From NCBI RefSeq assembly GCF_022179465.1, contig NZ_BPQV01000010.1, positions 124,001 to 188,000 on the forward strand: a stretch of 64,000 nt of DNA, read 5' to 3'. A program made the translations under genes and the position numbers. Below the pieces are notes generated by a model, which ran no database searches, was not told the DNA's origin, and saw nothing but the letters and a program-made list of their open reading frames with translations. Of this stretch, positions 12,484 through 20,940 are shown piece by piece; the first letter of the stretch is position 1; each line of letters begins with the position of its first letter. This DNA comes from Methylobacterium organophilum (GTDB taxonomy: Bacteria > Pseudomonadota > Alphaproteobacteria > Rhizobiales > Beijerinckiaceae).

Positions 12484-13551
12484 TTAGGCGACCAGCCGTT
12501 CGTGCGAGACCACGGCCTCTCCGAACGCCACCACCAGGCTCTGCTCGATCTTGCCGCGCATGCTTTCGAGGATGTGCATGGCTTCGGGGGACGACAGCGG
12601 CTTCTTGTAGGGCCGTCGCTCGATCAGGGCCGCGTAGATGTCGCAGATTGTCAGGAGGCGGATCGGATCGCTGATCGCGTTGCCGCTGAGGCTGTCGGGA
12701 TAGCCCGACCCGTCGAGAAGCTCGTGATGGTGGCGGGCGACGGCGAGGGTCACGGGATCACAATCGCCGGAGGCCGCGAGAATGTCGTAGCCGAGGGGGG
12801 CATGGGTCTGCATCACGGCCCGTTCGTCGTCATCGAGCTTGCCCGGTTTGTTGAGGATCTCGAGGGGGATCTTCGACTTGCCGACGTCGTGTACGAGGGC
12901 CGCCCGCGTCAGCAGCCGCTGGTCGGCTTTCGACAGGCCGAGATTGCACGCGAAGGTCGCGGTCAGACCCGAGACGAGCAGGCAATGCTGGAACGTGACG
13001 TCGTCATGCGCCCAGACGTCGTCGAGCCAGCGGGCCAGACCGCCCTCCTTGATCGCGGTCAGGACGGGGTCGATGCCCCGCTCGACCGTCTCCATGGCGA
13101 CGGCGCCGCGCTCCGCCCCCTTGAACAGCGCCGTCATCACCGAGCCGGTGCGGGCGACCTCCCGGGTGACGATGATGTCGGCAATGGTCTTGCCGGGGCT
13201 GATCTGGTGGACCAGCGCGTTCACGACGGATTTGGGATCCGAATAGGCCGGCATGCAGGCCGTGGCGCCGAGGCTCTGTGCCTCGCGCAGAAGCGACTGG
13301 TCGTTGCCGCGGGTCAGGAAGATCAGGGGCAGCGGGGGCTTGCCCCGGCGGCTGGCGGCGAGGGCGCGCAGGCAGCTCCTCGTCTGCGGACGCGACAGCG
13401 TCACATCGGCGATGACGCCGGCGCAGTGCTCTTGGGGCCAGGAGACATCGAGTCCGACCACGCGGCAATCGGCGACCATCTTCGCCACCTCGACAAGCTC
13501 ATGGCTGCGGTCGAGCCTGTCTGTGAGAACGGTGACGGCGCGGTTGAGCAT
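12484..13551 (-). CDS. HD-GYP domain protein, probable cyclic-di-GMP phosphodiesterase
   Basis: 355 residues from ATG 13551 (MLNRAVTVLTDRL). The N-terminal 130 residues look like a degenerate receiver: LDVSWPQEHC sits where a phospho-Asp might be, then LIFLTRGNDQ and GATACMPAY. Residues about 195-340 carry the HD-GYP signature: H221-D222 in ALVHDVGKSKIPLEIL, then LNKPGKL, HHHELLDGSGYP with G283-Y284-P285, and DIYAALIERRPYK. Such enzymes hydrolyse cyclic-di-GMP to GMP and often tune motility. It sits beside the flagellar cluster. Phosphorylation of the N-terminal domain is uncertain. Confidence 0.82.
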   Translation of the reverse strand: MLNRAVTVLTDRLDRSHELVEVAKMVADCRVVGLDVSWPQEHCAGVIADVTLSRPQTRSCLRALAASRRGKPPLPLIFLTRGNDQSLLREAQSLGATACMPAYSDPKSVVNALVHQISPGKTIADIIVTREVARTGSVMTALFKGAERGAVAMETVERGIDPVLTAIKEGGLARWLDDVWAHDDVTFQHCLLVSGLTATFACNLGLSKADQRLLTRAALVHDVGKSKIPLEILNKPGKLDDDERAVMQTHAPLGYDILAASGDCDPVTLAVARHHHELLDGSGYPDSLSGNAISDPIRLLTICDIYAALIERRPYKKPLSSPEAMHILESMRGKIEQSLVVAFGEAVVSHERLVA

Positions 13552-13879
13552 GGTCGGCGCAGGCCTCGTTCCCGCACAACTAGAATTTGCCGAACACCCA
13601 GCTCCGCGCACGACAGGCTGGCACCTCCCCGATGTGCCACCGTACGCAAAACAGTTTCCAGCGCGGGGACACTTTTAGGCCCCGCTCGTAAAAAGTTTGG
13701 AAAGACACGTGCTTAGATTCGGCGTATTCGGAGCCTCTAAGTTGGTCTTTTTGCATTTGGATGGGACGCCGGCATTACAACTTCGGCGAGAGCATCACAT
13801 GCGGGAATCGATAGACCAACCGATCTCTTGAACCGCACAATTTATCTCATATTGAGATCGTAGCGGAGCAAATACAACT
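13552..13879. other. 328-base intergenic region with an AT-rich 3' half
   Basis: No convincing gene. The half from about 13680 is clearly richer in A+T than its surroundings and holds a perfect inverted repeat at 13844-13858. It separates the HD-GYP gene's 5' end from the motE-like gene's 3' end, so it should contain the HD-GYP promoter. I could not fix a -35/-10 pair. Confidence 0.5.
13844..13858. promoter_or_regulatory. Inverted repeat, possible operator
   Basis: ATCTCA-TAT-TGAGAT, perfect 6-base arms in an AT-rich patch about 290 bases upstream of the HD-GYP start and 21 bases past the motE-like stop. No matching regulator is identified. Confidence 0.3.
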
Positions 13880-14695
13880 TCAGCGGGAATTTGCGGTCGG
13901 ATCAATCGCGGGTAGTTCGTTCGGCGGTAAACCGGCGGCTGTCTGGCCCGTTTGCGGTGCGTCGACGCCGCGGGCGCGGTTGGCGAGCGCCACCGTCAGC
14001 TTCTCCGCCGGTTCCGGCTGCATCACGGCCAGCACCTCGGCCATCTTGCGCGGGTTCATGGCGAGCACGATCGGCACCAGGACGTCGAGGCGGAGCCGGT
14101 CGAAGACGCGCGCCGCGTCCTTCGGCTTCATCGTCTCGTACATCGTGACGATGCCCTTGAGGGCCACGCGCTCCGCTTCGAGTTTCTTCGTGCCTCCGAC
14201 ATCCATCTTGTCTTCGGATTGCCTGAGGTCGGCCACACCGGTCTCGAGCTTCTTCTCGGCCTCGTTGAGGAGCTGCTCGCGCAGGTCGAGACTGTCGGAG
14301 CGCTGCTTGAGCGCGTCGCGGCGGGCGCTGAGCTTCTCGAGGAGAACCTTCTCGCTGGGGGAGACCGGTTCGGGCACCTTCGGCTGGTAGACCGGCGGTT
14401 CCGCGGGCTTCTCCTCCGTCTTCTCCGGGGCGCTGCCATGCCCGACCGAGCCGGTGGTGGCGGGATCCGGCGGCTCGTAGCCGGTGCGGGGGCTGGCGAG
14501 CGCCCGGGCGAAGTCGGGCAGCGGCGCTCCGGGCGCCGGTGCGCTGGTCACCTGGAGAAGGGCGGCGAGCTTCAGCACGAGCAGCCCGCCGGCCGCCAGC
14601 GCCACGGCATCGATGAGGCGCAGCTGCAGGGGGCGCGCCGGAAGCTTGGCCAGGCGCACGAGTGGGCGGATCGGGCGGCGCGTCGGCGCGCTCAT
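13880..14695 (-). CDS. MotE-like flagellar chaperone (MgtE-N-type C-terminal domain)
   Basis: 271 residues from ATG 14695, overlapping the upstream gene by ATGA. One transmembrane segment (LIDAVALAAGGLLVLKLAALL, about 28-48), a Pro-rich linker, then a coiled coil (SEKVLLEKLSARRDALKQRS to RQSEDKM). The C-terminal domain (LKGIVTMYETMKPKDAARVFDRLRLDVLVPIVLAMNPRKMAEVLAVM) resembles the MgtE N-domain/FliG-M fold. In rhizobia MotE is a periplasmic chaperone for the motor protein MotC. Position downstream of fliM in the fliL-fliM operon supports a motor role. Confidence 0.78.
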   Translation of the reverse strand: MSAPTRRPIRPLVRLAKLPARPLQLRLIDAVALAAGGLLVLKLAALLQVTSAPAPGAPLPDFARALASPRTGYEPPDPATTGSVGHGSAPEKTEEKPAEPPVYQPKVPEPVSPSEKVLLEKLSARRDALKQRSDSLDLREQLLNEAEKKLETGVADLRQSEDKMDVGGTKKLEAERVALKGIVTMYETMKPKDAARVFDRLRLDVLVPIVLAMNPRKMAEVLAVMQPEPAEKLTVALANRARGVDAPQTGQTAAGLPPNELPAIDPTANSR

Positions 14696-15168
14696 GCGGC
14701 CCTGGCCCGGAGCCGGTCGAGGGCGCGCTCGGACAGGGCCTGGGCGGCGGCGAGCGCCGCGCCGAGACGCTCGCCATTGCCGGCGGCCTCGGGCATCGGC
14801 TCGACCACGCGGGCCGGCGCCGCCTCGGCCGCGGAGGCTGCGCGGGCATTGGCGACGATCGCGCCGATGCGGGCCACGACCTGCTCCCCCGCCCGGACCT
14901 GGGCGGCGAGCTCCGCCGAGCCGCGCTCGGCGGCGGCGAGGCGCTCCGCGAGGGTGCGGTCGCAGTCGTCGAGGGTGGCGCGCAGGCCCGTGATCGCCCG
15001 CTCGGCGGTGGCCGAGGCGACCACGAGGTCGCCGATGGTCTGGCGCATGGCGGCCTCGTCCGCCTTCAGGGTGGTGATGCGCCGCGACAGCTTCAGCGAG
15101 GTGGCGATCGTCGCCACGAGAAGGATCGCCACGAGAATGTCGGCGGCGAGAGAGACGAAGAGCGTCAC
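14692..15168 (-). CDS. DUF6468-type flagellar operon protein
   Basis: 158 residues. One N-terminal membrane segment (FVSLAADILVAILLVATIATS), then a long Ala-rich helical region with a probable coiled coil (LKADEAAMRQTIGDLVVASATAERAITGLRATLDDCDRTL). It lies 7 bases after the fliM stop and overlaps the motE-like gene, so it is co-translated. Proteins like this sit after fliM in many alphaproteobacteria. The biochemical role is not established; a motor or membrane-anchoring accessory is inferred from position. Confidence 0.7.
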   Translation of the reverse strand: MTLFVSLAADILVAILLVATIATSLKLSRRITTLKADEAAMRQTIGDLVVASATAERAITGLRATLDDCDRTLAERLAAAERGSAELAAQVRAGEQVVARIGAIVANARAASAAEAAPARVVEPMPEAAGNGERLGAALAAAQALSERALDRLRARAA

Positions 15169-15175
15169 GGCCGCA

Positions 15176-16414
15176 TCACCCGTCGTTGCGGTTGTTCATG
15201 GAGGCCTCGTAGGCCTGGAGCGTGGTGCGCGACTGACGCAGGGGCCGGGCGATCTGCACGGCGATGGCGTCGTCGATCCGGCCGATCCGTCCCTGGGTGA
15301 GCGCCCAGTCGCCGCAGCGCACGGCGATCAGATCGGACGGCTTCTTGTCGAACATCAGCGTATCGCCGACCTTGAGGTTGAGCACGCGCTTCAGGGGCAG
15401 CGTCATCTCGTGGAGCACCGCCTCCATCTCGACATCCGCCTGCCAGAGCTCGGTGGCGAGGTGCCCCTCCCAGACCGGATCGCGCCCGAGCTTCTCGCCC
15501 ATGAAGCTCTGCATGAGCAGATCGCGGATCGGCTCGATGGTCGCGTAGGGGAACAGGATCTGCAGGCCGCCGCCGCGGCCGTCCATGTCGAGCTTGAGGC
15601 TGATCAGGATCGCCGCATTGGCCGGCCGGGTGATGGTGGCGAAGCGGGGGTTCGTCTCGATGCGGTCGATGCCGAAGCGCACCGGCGAGAGCGGCTGGAA
15701 GGACTGCTCCAGGTCGGTGAGGATGATCTCGATGAGGCGGCGCACCAGCGTCATCTCGATCGAGGTGAAGGGACGGCCGTCGAGGCGGGTCGAGGCGCCG
15801 CCGCGTTTGCCTCCGAGCAGCAGGTCGAGGGTCGAGTAGGCGAGCGTCTGCTCGACGGCGACGAGGCCGGAATTCTCCCAGGCATCCGCCTTGAACACCC
15901 CGAGCAGGGTGGGGAGCGGGATCGCGTTGAGGTAGTCGCCGAACCGGACCGAGGTGATGTTGTCGAGGGTCACCTCGACGTTGTCCTGGAAGAAGTTGCG
16001 CAGGGAGGTCGACAGCAACCGGATCATCCGGTCGAAGACGATCTCCAGCATCGGCAGGCGTTCGTACTGGACGACGCCCGAATCGACGATGGCGCGCACG
16101 CCCCCCGCCCCGGAGGCGGAGAGCTCGCGCAGGGAGAAGCCCAGGACCGCGTCGATTTCCTCCTGGTTGAGGATGCGGTCGTTGCCGGCGAGCTCGGGGA
16201 GGTTCTCCGTCTCCCCGTCCTCGATCATCGTCGCCCATTCGGCGGCGACGTCGCCCGTGTTGTTGGTGGTGCCCTGCTCGGCGAGCGCGGCGCCCCATTC
16301 CTCGGCGAGCGAGGCATCGCCGCCCGCGCCCTGCTCCATCAGGGCAGCGGCCCAATCGTCCTCGTCCGCGCCGCCTGCGGCGCCGGACTGGAGATCGTCG
16401 TCGGGTCCGGCCAT
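15176..16414 (-). CDS. fliM: Flagellar motor switch protein FliM
   Basis: 412 residues, longer than the usual 330-340. FliM forms the C-ring with FliG and FliN and binds CheY-P. The canonical N-terminal CheY-binding peptide (LNQEEIDAVL) is at residues 82-91 instead of the extreme N-terminus. Ahead of it are three acidic Trp repeats, around W21 (DDWAAALMEQG), W40 (EEWGAALAEQG) and W60 (AEWATMIEDG). The middle domain (ASGAGGVRAIVDSGVVQYERL, DNITSVRFGDYL) and the C-terminal SpoA domain (VEMEAVLHEMTLPLKRVLNLKVGDTLMFD) are intact. It follows fliL by 15 bases. Confidence 0.95.
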   Translation of the reverse strand: MAGPDDDLQSGAAGGADEDDWAAALMEQGAGGDASLAEEWGAALAEQGTTNNTGDVAAEWATMIEDGETENLPELAGNDRILNQEEIDAVLGFSLRELSASGAGGVRAIVDSGVVQYERLPMLEIVFDRMIRLLSTSLRNFFQDNVEVTLDNITSVRFGDYLNAIPLPTLLGVFKADAWENSGLVAVEQTLAYSTLDLLLGGKRGGASTRLDGRPFTSIEMTLVRRLIEIILTDLEQSFQPLSPVRFGIDRIETNPRFATITRPANAAILISLKLDMDGRGGGLQILFPYATIEPIRDLLMQSFMGEKLGRDPVWEGHLATELWQADVEMEAVLHEMTLPLKRVLNLKVGDTLMFDKKPSDLIAVRCGDWALTQGRIGRIDDAIAVQIARPLRQSRTTLQAYEASMNNRNDG

Positions 16415-16429
16415 GGGTCGCTCCCGCCC

Positions 16430-16939
16430 CTACTGAACCGCGACGTCCTTGAAGAGCACCGCCTCGGCCTTGGCCGGGTGGATCGCGACGTTCACCCGCC
16501 GCAACAGCTCCTCGCGCAGGCGATAGAGGCCGGCCGACCCGGCGAGGTCGCTCGGACGCAATTCGCGCATGTAGGTCTGGAAGGCGTCCTCGACGCGCGG
16601 GAGCAGCGGCGACACCTCCTGCTCGACCTTGGCGTCCTTGAGTTCGAGGGCGACGCGGAGCTTGAGCAAGCCGCCCTTCTGCTGGCCCGGCTCCGGGCTC
16701 AGATTCACGATCATGTCGCGGACGTCGAGGAAGACCGCCGGCTTCTTTTCCTCGACGGCGGCATGGGCGCCGTGCTCGCCGCCCTCCCCGCCGCCATGGC
16801 CCTTCATCATGAAGAAGCCGCCGCCTCCGAGGAGGAGCAGGCCGACCACCGCGCCGATGATGAGTTTCTTCTTGGACTTCGGGGCGTCCTCGCCGGCTTC
16901 GCCTTCGGCCTCCGGTGCCTTCTGCGGCTTCTTGGCCAT
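16430..16939 (-). CDS. fliL: Flagellar basal body-associated protein FliL
   Basis: 169 residues. A short acidic and Lys-rich cytoplasmic head, one transmembrane helix (KKLIIGAVVGLLLLGGGGFFMM, about 25-45), a Gly/His/Glu linker and the periplasmic FliL domain (AVFLDVRDMIVNLSPEPGQQ, LKLRVALELKD, LREELLRRVNVAIHPAKAEAVLFKDVAVQ). FliL surrounds stators and supports torque. First gene of the operon fliL-fliM-DUF6468-motE. A perfect CtrA-type box lies about 100 bases upstream. Confidence 0.93.
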   Translation of the reverse strand: MAKKPQKAPEAEGEAGEDAPKSKKKLIIGAVVGLLLLGGGGFFMMKGHGGGEGGEHGAHAAVEEKKPAVFLDVRDMIVNLSPEPGQQKGGLLKLRVALELKDAKVEQEVSPLLPRVEDAFQTYMRELRPSDLAGSAGLYRLREELLRRVNVAIHPAKAEAVLFKDVAVQ

Positions 16940-17035
16940 GATCCGAGCGTCCCGGTCCTACGCGCACGTCCAGCGATGTCGGCCCCGCCTGCCCGAGCGG
17001 GCAAGGGGCGACCTTCGCCTTATCGGCCAACGTGG

Positions 17036-17050
17036 TTAACGTGTGATTAA
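17036..17050. promoter_or_regulatory. CtrA-type binding site upstream of fliL
   Basis: TTAA (17036-17039), seven bases, TTAA (17047-17050), a perfect match to the TTAA-N7-TTAA recognition motif of CtrA. It lies 97-111 bases before the fliL start. In Caulobacter fliL is a CtrA-controlled class II flagellar gene. Confidence 0.65.
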
Positions 17051-17166
17051 GGCGGCAGATTCTGCCGGGTCGAACCTGCCGATGGACCATCGCGCCCGGC
17101 CCGGGAAAACGAAGGATTTTTAGACTAAATATATGAAATAAATGCGTAAAATTTTATGTCTCGCTC

Positions 17167-17181
17167 TGGCACGTTGCCTGC
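17167..17181 (+). promoter_or_regulatory. Sigma54-type promoter upstream of flgF
   Basis: TGGCACG (17167-17173), four bases, CTGC (17178-17181). GG and GC are ten bases apart, as at -24/-12, with one mismatch to the consensus. The GC is 41 bases before the flgF ATG. Sigma54 drives hook and basal-body operons in Caulobacter. Confidence 0.5.
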
Positions 17182-17221
17182 GGTGCTGTCCGCGAACGAC
17201 GTCCCTTGTCCGAGGCCGCCC

Positions 17222-17962
17222 ATGCAGAACGCGCTCTTCGTCGGAACCTCCGCCCAGGTCGCCCTGGCGCGCGAGCTCGACGTCATCGCTAACAACATGG
17301 CCAACGTCTCGACCACCGGCTTCAAGGCCCGCAGCGCCCGCTTCGAGGAATTCCTGAGCCCGACCGCCCGGGCCGACAGCTTCCCCATGCCCGACCGCCG
17401 GGTCTCTTACGTGATGGATACTGGCACGCCCCTTGACCTCTCGCAGGGGCCGATCGAGCCGGACGGCAACCCGCTGCACGTGGCGGTGAAGGGCGATGCC
17501 TTCCTGGTCGTGCAGACCAAGGACGGCACCCGCTACACCCGCAACGGCGCCCTGGAGATCGACGCCAAGGGCAACCTCGTCAATTCGGACGGCAACATCG
17601 TCCAGGGCGACAACGGCCCGATCGCCATCGGCCAGCAGGAGACGGGCATCGCCATCGCGCCGGACGGCACGATCTCGACGAATTTCGGGGTGCGCGGGCG
17701 CCTGCGCATGGTCCGCTTCCCCAACCCGCAGGCCCTGCGGAACGAAGGCGGCAACACCTATTCCTCCACCGCCCAGCCGCAGCCGGCGGGGCTCGAGGGG
17801 CGCCTGGAGACCGGCGCCCTGGAGCGCTCCAACGTGCGCCCGGTCATCGAGATGACCCGGCTCATGGACGTGAACCGCAGCTACGCGATGGTCTCGAACA
17901 CGATCTCGCGCCTCGACGACCTGCGCGGCACGGCGATCCGTCGCCTCGCCGACGTCGCCTGA
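17222..17962 (+). CDS. flgF: Flagellar basal-body proximal rod protein FlgF
   Basis: 246 residues from ATG 17222 (MQNALFVGTSAQVALARELDVIANNMANVSTTGFKA). This start gives the family N-terminus; an in-frame ATG at 17156 would lie upstream of the sigma54-like box. FlgF is an axial rod protein exported by the flagellar type III system, so it has no Sec signal. The N-terminal rod motif (VIANNMANVSTTGFKARSARFEE), a central D1-like domain (GDAFLVVQTKDGTRYTRNG) and the C-terminal heptad region (EMTRLMDVNRSYAMVSNTISRLDDL) are all present. First gene of flgF-flgG-flgA-flgH. Confidence 0.94.
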   Translation: MQNALFVGTSAQVALARELDVIANNMANVSTTGFKARSARFEEFLSPTARADSFPMPDRRVSYVMDTGTPLDLSQGPIEPDGNPLHVAVKGDAFLVVQTKDGTRYTRNGALEIDAKGNLVNSDGNIVQGDNGPIAIGQQETGIAIAPDGTISTNFGVRGRLRMVRFPNPQALRNEGGNTYSSTAQPQPAGLEGRLETGALERSNVRPVIEMTRLMDVNRSYAMVSNTISRLDDLRGTAIRRLADVA

Positions 17963-17977
17963 CAAGGAGCCTGACCG

Positions 17978-18769
17978 ATGCGCGCCCTCTACGCCGCCGC
18001 CACGGGCATGGCGGCCCAGGAACTCAACGTCCAGGTCATCTCGAACAACATCGCGAACCTGCGCACCACGGGCTACAAGCGCCAGCAGGTCCACTTCCAG
18101 GACCTGCTCTACCAGAACCTGCGCCGGTCCGGTTCCTCGACCTCCGACCAGAACACCATCCTGCCGGCGGGTCTCGCCCTCGGCTCGGGCGTGAAGACCA
18201 CCTCGACCGCCCGGCAGATGTCGCAGGGGACCCTGACCTCCACGGAGAAGGACTACGACGTCGCCATCCGCGGCGAGGGCTTCTTCCGCATCACCCTGCC
18301 GGACGGACGCACCGCCTATAGCCGCGACGGCTCCTTCGATCTCGACGCGCAGGGCCGTCTCGTCACCCGCGACGGCTACCTGATCGATCCGGGCGTCACC
18401 GTCCCGAACAACGCGACCTCGGTCACGATCAGCGCCACGGGCGCGGTGCAGGCGACGCTGCCGGGCCAGACCGGCCCCGCCACCCTCGGCCAGTTCCAGC
18501 TCGCCCGCTTCGTCAACAAGGTCGGCCTCGAATCCATCGGCGACAACCTCTTCATCGAGACCGCGGCCTCGGGCCCCGCCATCACCGGCTCCCCCGGCGC
18601 GGAGGGCTTCGGCAACCTGCAGCAGAGCTATCTCGAAGAGGCGAACGTGAACGCCGTCACCGAGATCTCGTCTCTGATCGCCGCGCAGCGCGCCTACGAG
18701 ATGAACTCGAAGGTCGTGACCGCCGCCGACCAGATGCTGTCCACCACCTCCCAGATGTTCCGCAGCTGA
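17978..18769 (+). CDS. flgG: Flagellar basal-body distal rod protein FlgG
   Basis: 263 residues from ATG 17978, with AAGGAG 12 bases upstream. Typical FlgG: MRALYAAATGMAAQELNVQVISNNIANLRTTGYKR at the N-terminus, GEGFFRITLPDGRTAYSRDG in the middle and EEANVNAVTEISSLIAAQRAYEMNSKVVTAADQML at the C-terminus. It builds the distal rod that passes through the P and L rings. It lies 15 bases after flgF and 14 before flgA, clearly one operon. Nothing unusual. Confidence 0.96.
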   Translation: MRALYAAATGMAAQELNVQVISNNIANLRTTGYKRQQVHFQDLLYQNLRRSGSSTSDQNTILPAGLALGSGVKTTSTARQMSQGTLTSTEKDYDVAIRGEGFFRITLPDGRTAYSRDGSFDLDAQGRLVTRDGYLIDPGVTVPNNATSVTISATGAVQATLPGQTGPATLGQFQLARFVNKVGLESIGDNLFIETAASGPAITGSPGAEGFGNLQQSYLEEANVNAVTEISSLIAAQRAYEMNSKVVTAADQMLSTTSQMFRS

Positions 18770-18783
18770 AGCGGGCGCGCGCG

Positions 18784-19851
18784 ATGTACGACCTCAAGCC
18801 GATCCGGACCGTGTCCCTCCCGAAGGCGGTGCCGCCGAGCCGGTCCGCCATCCTGCGCGCGCTGCTCCTCGTGGTGCTGCTCGCCGCCCTCTCCGTCCTT
18901 TCGGCGCCGCTCATGGCGAAGGAATCGGCAAAGGACGCCGCGCCGCGCCTGCGCGGCGACGTCACCGCCTCGGGCGACGTGCTCAGCCTCGGGGAGCTCG
19001 TCGAGGGCGCGCCCGCCGACATTGCCGGCCGGCCGCTGTTCCGTGCCCCGCCGCTGGGCGCCACGGGCACGATCCAGGCCCGGCGCATCGTCGAGGCGGC
19101 GGCCCATCTCGGCCTCGTGGTCGAGACCGGTGGCCGGGCCCAGATCAGCGTGCAGCGCGCCGCCCGCCGGGTCACCGGCCCGGAGATCGAGGCGGCTCTG
19201 AAGCGGGCCCTGGAGACCGGCTTCGGCCTCGACCCGCGGACGATCGCCGTGCGCCTCGACGGCGAGACCCCGGTCCTGCTCGCCCCCGTCGATCTCGACG
19301 GGCAGGCCAACGCCCTCGACGTGACCTACGATCCGCGCACGCGCCGGCTCGCCGGCCTGATCGTGCTCGGCGAGCGGCAGGCCTCCCTGCGCGTCTCCGG
19401 CCAGGCTCTGGAGATCCGCGAGGTGGCGGTGCTGATGCGCAGCCTCAACCGCGGCGAGACGATCGCGGCCGAGGATCTCACGATCGAGCGCCGCCCCCGC
19501 GAGGCCGTGCCGGCCGATGCCCAGGGCATCGCCGCCCCGGTGGCGGGCCAGGTCGCGCAGCGCAGCCTCTCCGCCGGGAGTATCCTGCGCTCGGGCGACG
19601 TCGCCCCGCCGGATCTCGTCGCCCGGGGCGATGCCGTCACGATCGTCTACGAGACGCCCGGCGTGGTGCTCTCCCTGCGCGGCATCGCCAACGAGGGCGG
19701 CCGTCTGGGCGCGACGGTTTCCGTCGTCAACAGCGCCTCGAAGAAGTTGCTGCAGGCCGTGGTGACCGGCCCCGGCCGCGTCTCCGTCGGCCCGGCCCCG
19801 CTGCCCGGCCGCCAGGCGAGCGCCGCCCCCGGCGCCCCCGGCGTGAACTGA
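18784..19851 (+). CDS. flgA: Flagellar P-ring assembly chaperone FlgA
   Basis: 355 residues, starting at ATG 18784. N-terminal hydrophobic export segment (ILRALLLVVLLAALSVLSAPLMA), then a beta-rich domain with LGELVEGAPADIAGRPLFRAPPLG. The C-terminal SAF/FlgA core includes VAVLMRSLNRGETIAAEDLTIERR, AAPVAGQVAQRSLSAGSILRSGDVAPPDLVARGDAVTI and VVNSASKKLLQAVVTGPGRVSV. It acts in the periplasm to help FlgI form the P ring. FlgA proteins vary in length; this is a long alphaproteobacterial form. Confidence 0.93.
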   Translation: MYDLKPIRTVSLPKAVPPSRSAILRALLLVVLLAALSVLSAPLMAKESAKDAAPRLRGDVTASGDVLSLGELVEGAPADIAGRPLFRAPPLGATGTIQARRIVEAAAHLGLVVETGGRAQISVQRAARRVTGPEIEAALKRALETGFGLDPRTIAVRLDGETPVLLAPVDLDGQANALDVTYDPRTRRLAGLIVLGERQASLRVSGQALEIREVAVLMRSLNRGETIAAEDLTIERRPREAVPADAQGIAAPVAGQVAQRSLSAGSILRSGDVAPPDLVARGDAVTIVYETPGVVLSLRGIANEGGRLGATVSVVNSASKKLLQAVVTGPGRVSVGPAPLPGRQASAAPGAPGVN

Positions 19852-19880
19852 CCCCGCTCCTCACGATCACGGCCCGTCCC

Positions 19881-20645
19881 ATGACCGTCCGCCGCATCAC
19901 CCCCGCCCGGCCCGCCGCCCTCGGCTTCGCCCTCCTCGCCTGCGCCGGCCTCGGCGCCTGCAACACGGTGGACCGCCTCTCGCAGGTCGGCGCCACGCCG
20001 GCGCTCTCGGCGATCGAGGATCCGACCAGCCAGCCGGGCTACAAGCCCGTGCGGATGCCGATGCCCGACGTGCAGCCGGTCTCCTATGCGCCGAATTCCC
20101 TATGGCGCACCGGCTCGCGGGCCTTCTTCAAGGACCAGCGCGCCGCCCGGATCGGCGACCTGCTCACCGTCAAGGTGAACGTCACCGACAAGGCCAACCT
20201 CAACAACGAGAGCAAGCGCTCGCGCGCCAACACCGAATCCTTCGGCCTGCCCAATGCCTTCGGCTTCGAGAACAACGCCGCGGTCACCGCCGCCGGCATC
20301 ACGCCGAAGAGCCTGCTGAACGCGACCTCGACCACCTCCAACGATGGCGCCGGCTCCGTGCAGCGGGCGGAGACGGTCTCGACCAACGTCGCCGCCGTGG
20401 TCACGCAGGTGCTGCCGAACGGCAACCTCGTGGTCGAGGGCAAGCAGGAGATCCGGATCAACTACGAGGTGCGCGAGCTGATCGTCGCCGGCGTGGTACG
20501 GCCGGAGGACATCGAGTCCGACAACACCATCGATTCCACGAAGATCGCCCAGGCCCGCATCGCCTATGGCGGACGCGGCCAGATCACCGACGTGCAGCAG
20601 CCGCGCTACGGCCAGCAGATCGTGGATATCCTGCTGCCCTTCTGA
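19881..20645 (+). CDS. flgH: Flagellar L-ring lipoprotein FlgH
   Basis: 254 residues. Lipoprotein signal (PAALGFALLACAGLGAC, lipobox LGAC) followed by NTVDRLSQVG. The L-ring core follows: WRTGSRAFFKDQRAARIGDLLTVKVNVTDKANLNN, then VVTQVLPNGNLVVEGKQEIRINYEVRELIVAGVVRPEDI and the conserved end IAYGGRGQITDVQQPRYGQQIVDILLPF. It forms the outer-membrane bushing around the rod. Last gene of the flgFGAH operon; the following genes are on the opposite strand. Confidence 0.96.
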   Translation: MTVRRITPARPAALGFALLACAGLGACNTVDRLSQVGATPALSAIEDPTSQPGYKPVRMPMPDVQPVSYAPNSLWRTGSRAFFKDQRAARIGDLLTVKVNVTDKANLNNESKRSRANTESFGLPNAFGFENNAAVTAAGITPKSLLNATSTTSNDGAGSVQRAETVSTNVAAVVTQVLPNGNLVVEGKQEIRINYEVRELIVAGVVRPEDIESDNTIDSTKIAQARIAYGGRGQITDVQQPRYGQQIVDILLPF

Positions 20646-20683
20646 GGCGCGGCTCGCCCTGCCCGCTCCAGCGGGGGCTCGGC

Positions 20684-20860
20684 TCAGTGCTCGGTCCCCG
20701 GCCGGTTCGGCCGCGGCGGCCCGCCGTGGTTCTGCGTGAAGCTCGACCGCCGCGGATCGCCCTTCAGGCGGGCAACCCGGCCGCGCTGCCAGATCGCGAA
20801 GGCTGCGACGATGACAATGGTGGCGAGTGCGAGAACGAGGATCAAGACGTCGTTGGACAT
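20684..20860 (-). CDS. Small single-span membrane protein
   Basis: 58 residues from ATG 20860 with a strong GGAGGG ribosome site. One transmembrane helix (VLILVLALATIVIVAAFAIW), then a basic Pro/Arg/Asn-rich cytoplasmic tail (RGRVARLKGDPRRSSFTQNH). It lies 81 bases downstream of dksA on the same strand and 38 bases from the convergent flgH stop. Function unknown. Confidence 0.7.
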   Translation of the reverse strand: MSNDVLILVLALATIVIVAAFAIWQRGRVARLKGDPRRSSFTQNHGGPPRPNRPGTEH

Positions 20861-20940
20861 GGGCGAACCCTCCGAAAACTGCTTTCGGGGGAAGAACGTC
20901 CCGTCTCGATTGTTCCGAAACGTGAAGAGGCGCGACCGGA

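Noticed and set aside
16940-17035. Sigma54-like box for fliL on the minus strand
   Set aside because: GCAAGGGGCGACC has GC and CC nine bases apart, not ten, and matches poorly.
13952-17050. 1032-residue plus-strand open frame
   Set aside because: Antisense shadow of motE-like, DUF6468, fliM and fliL, all of which show clear family motifs on the other strand.
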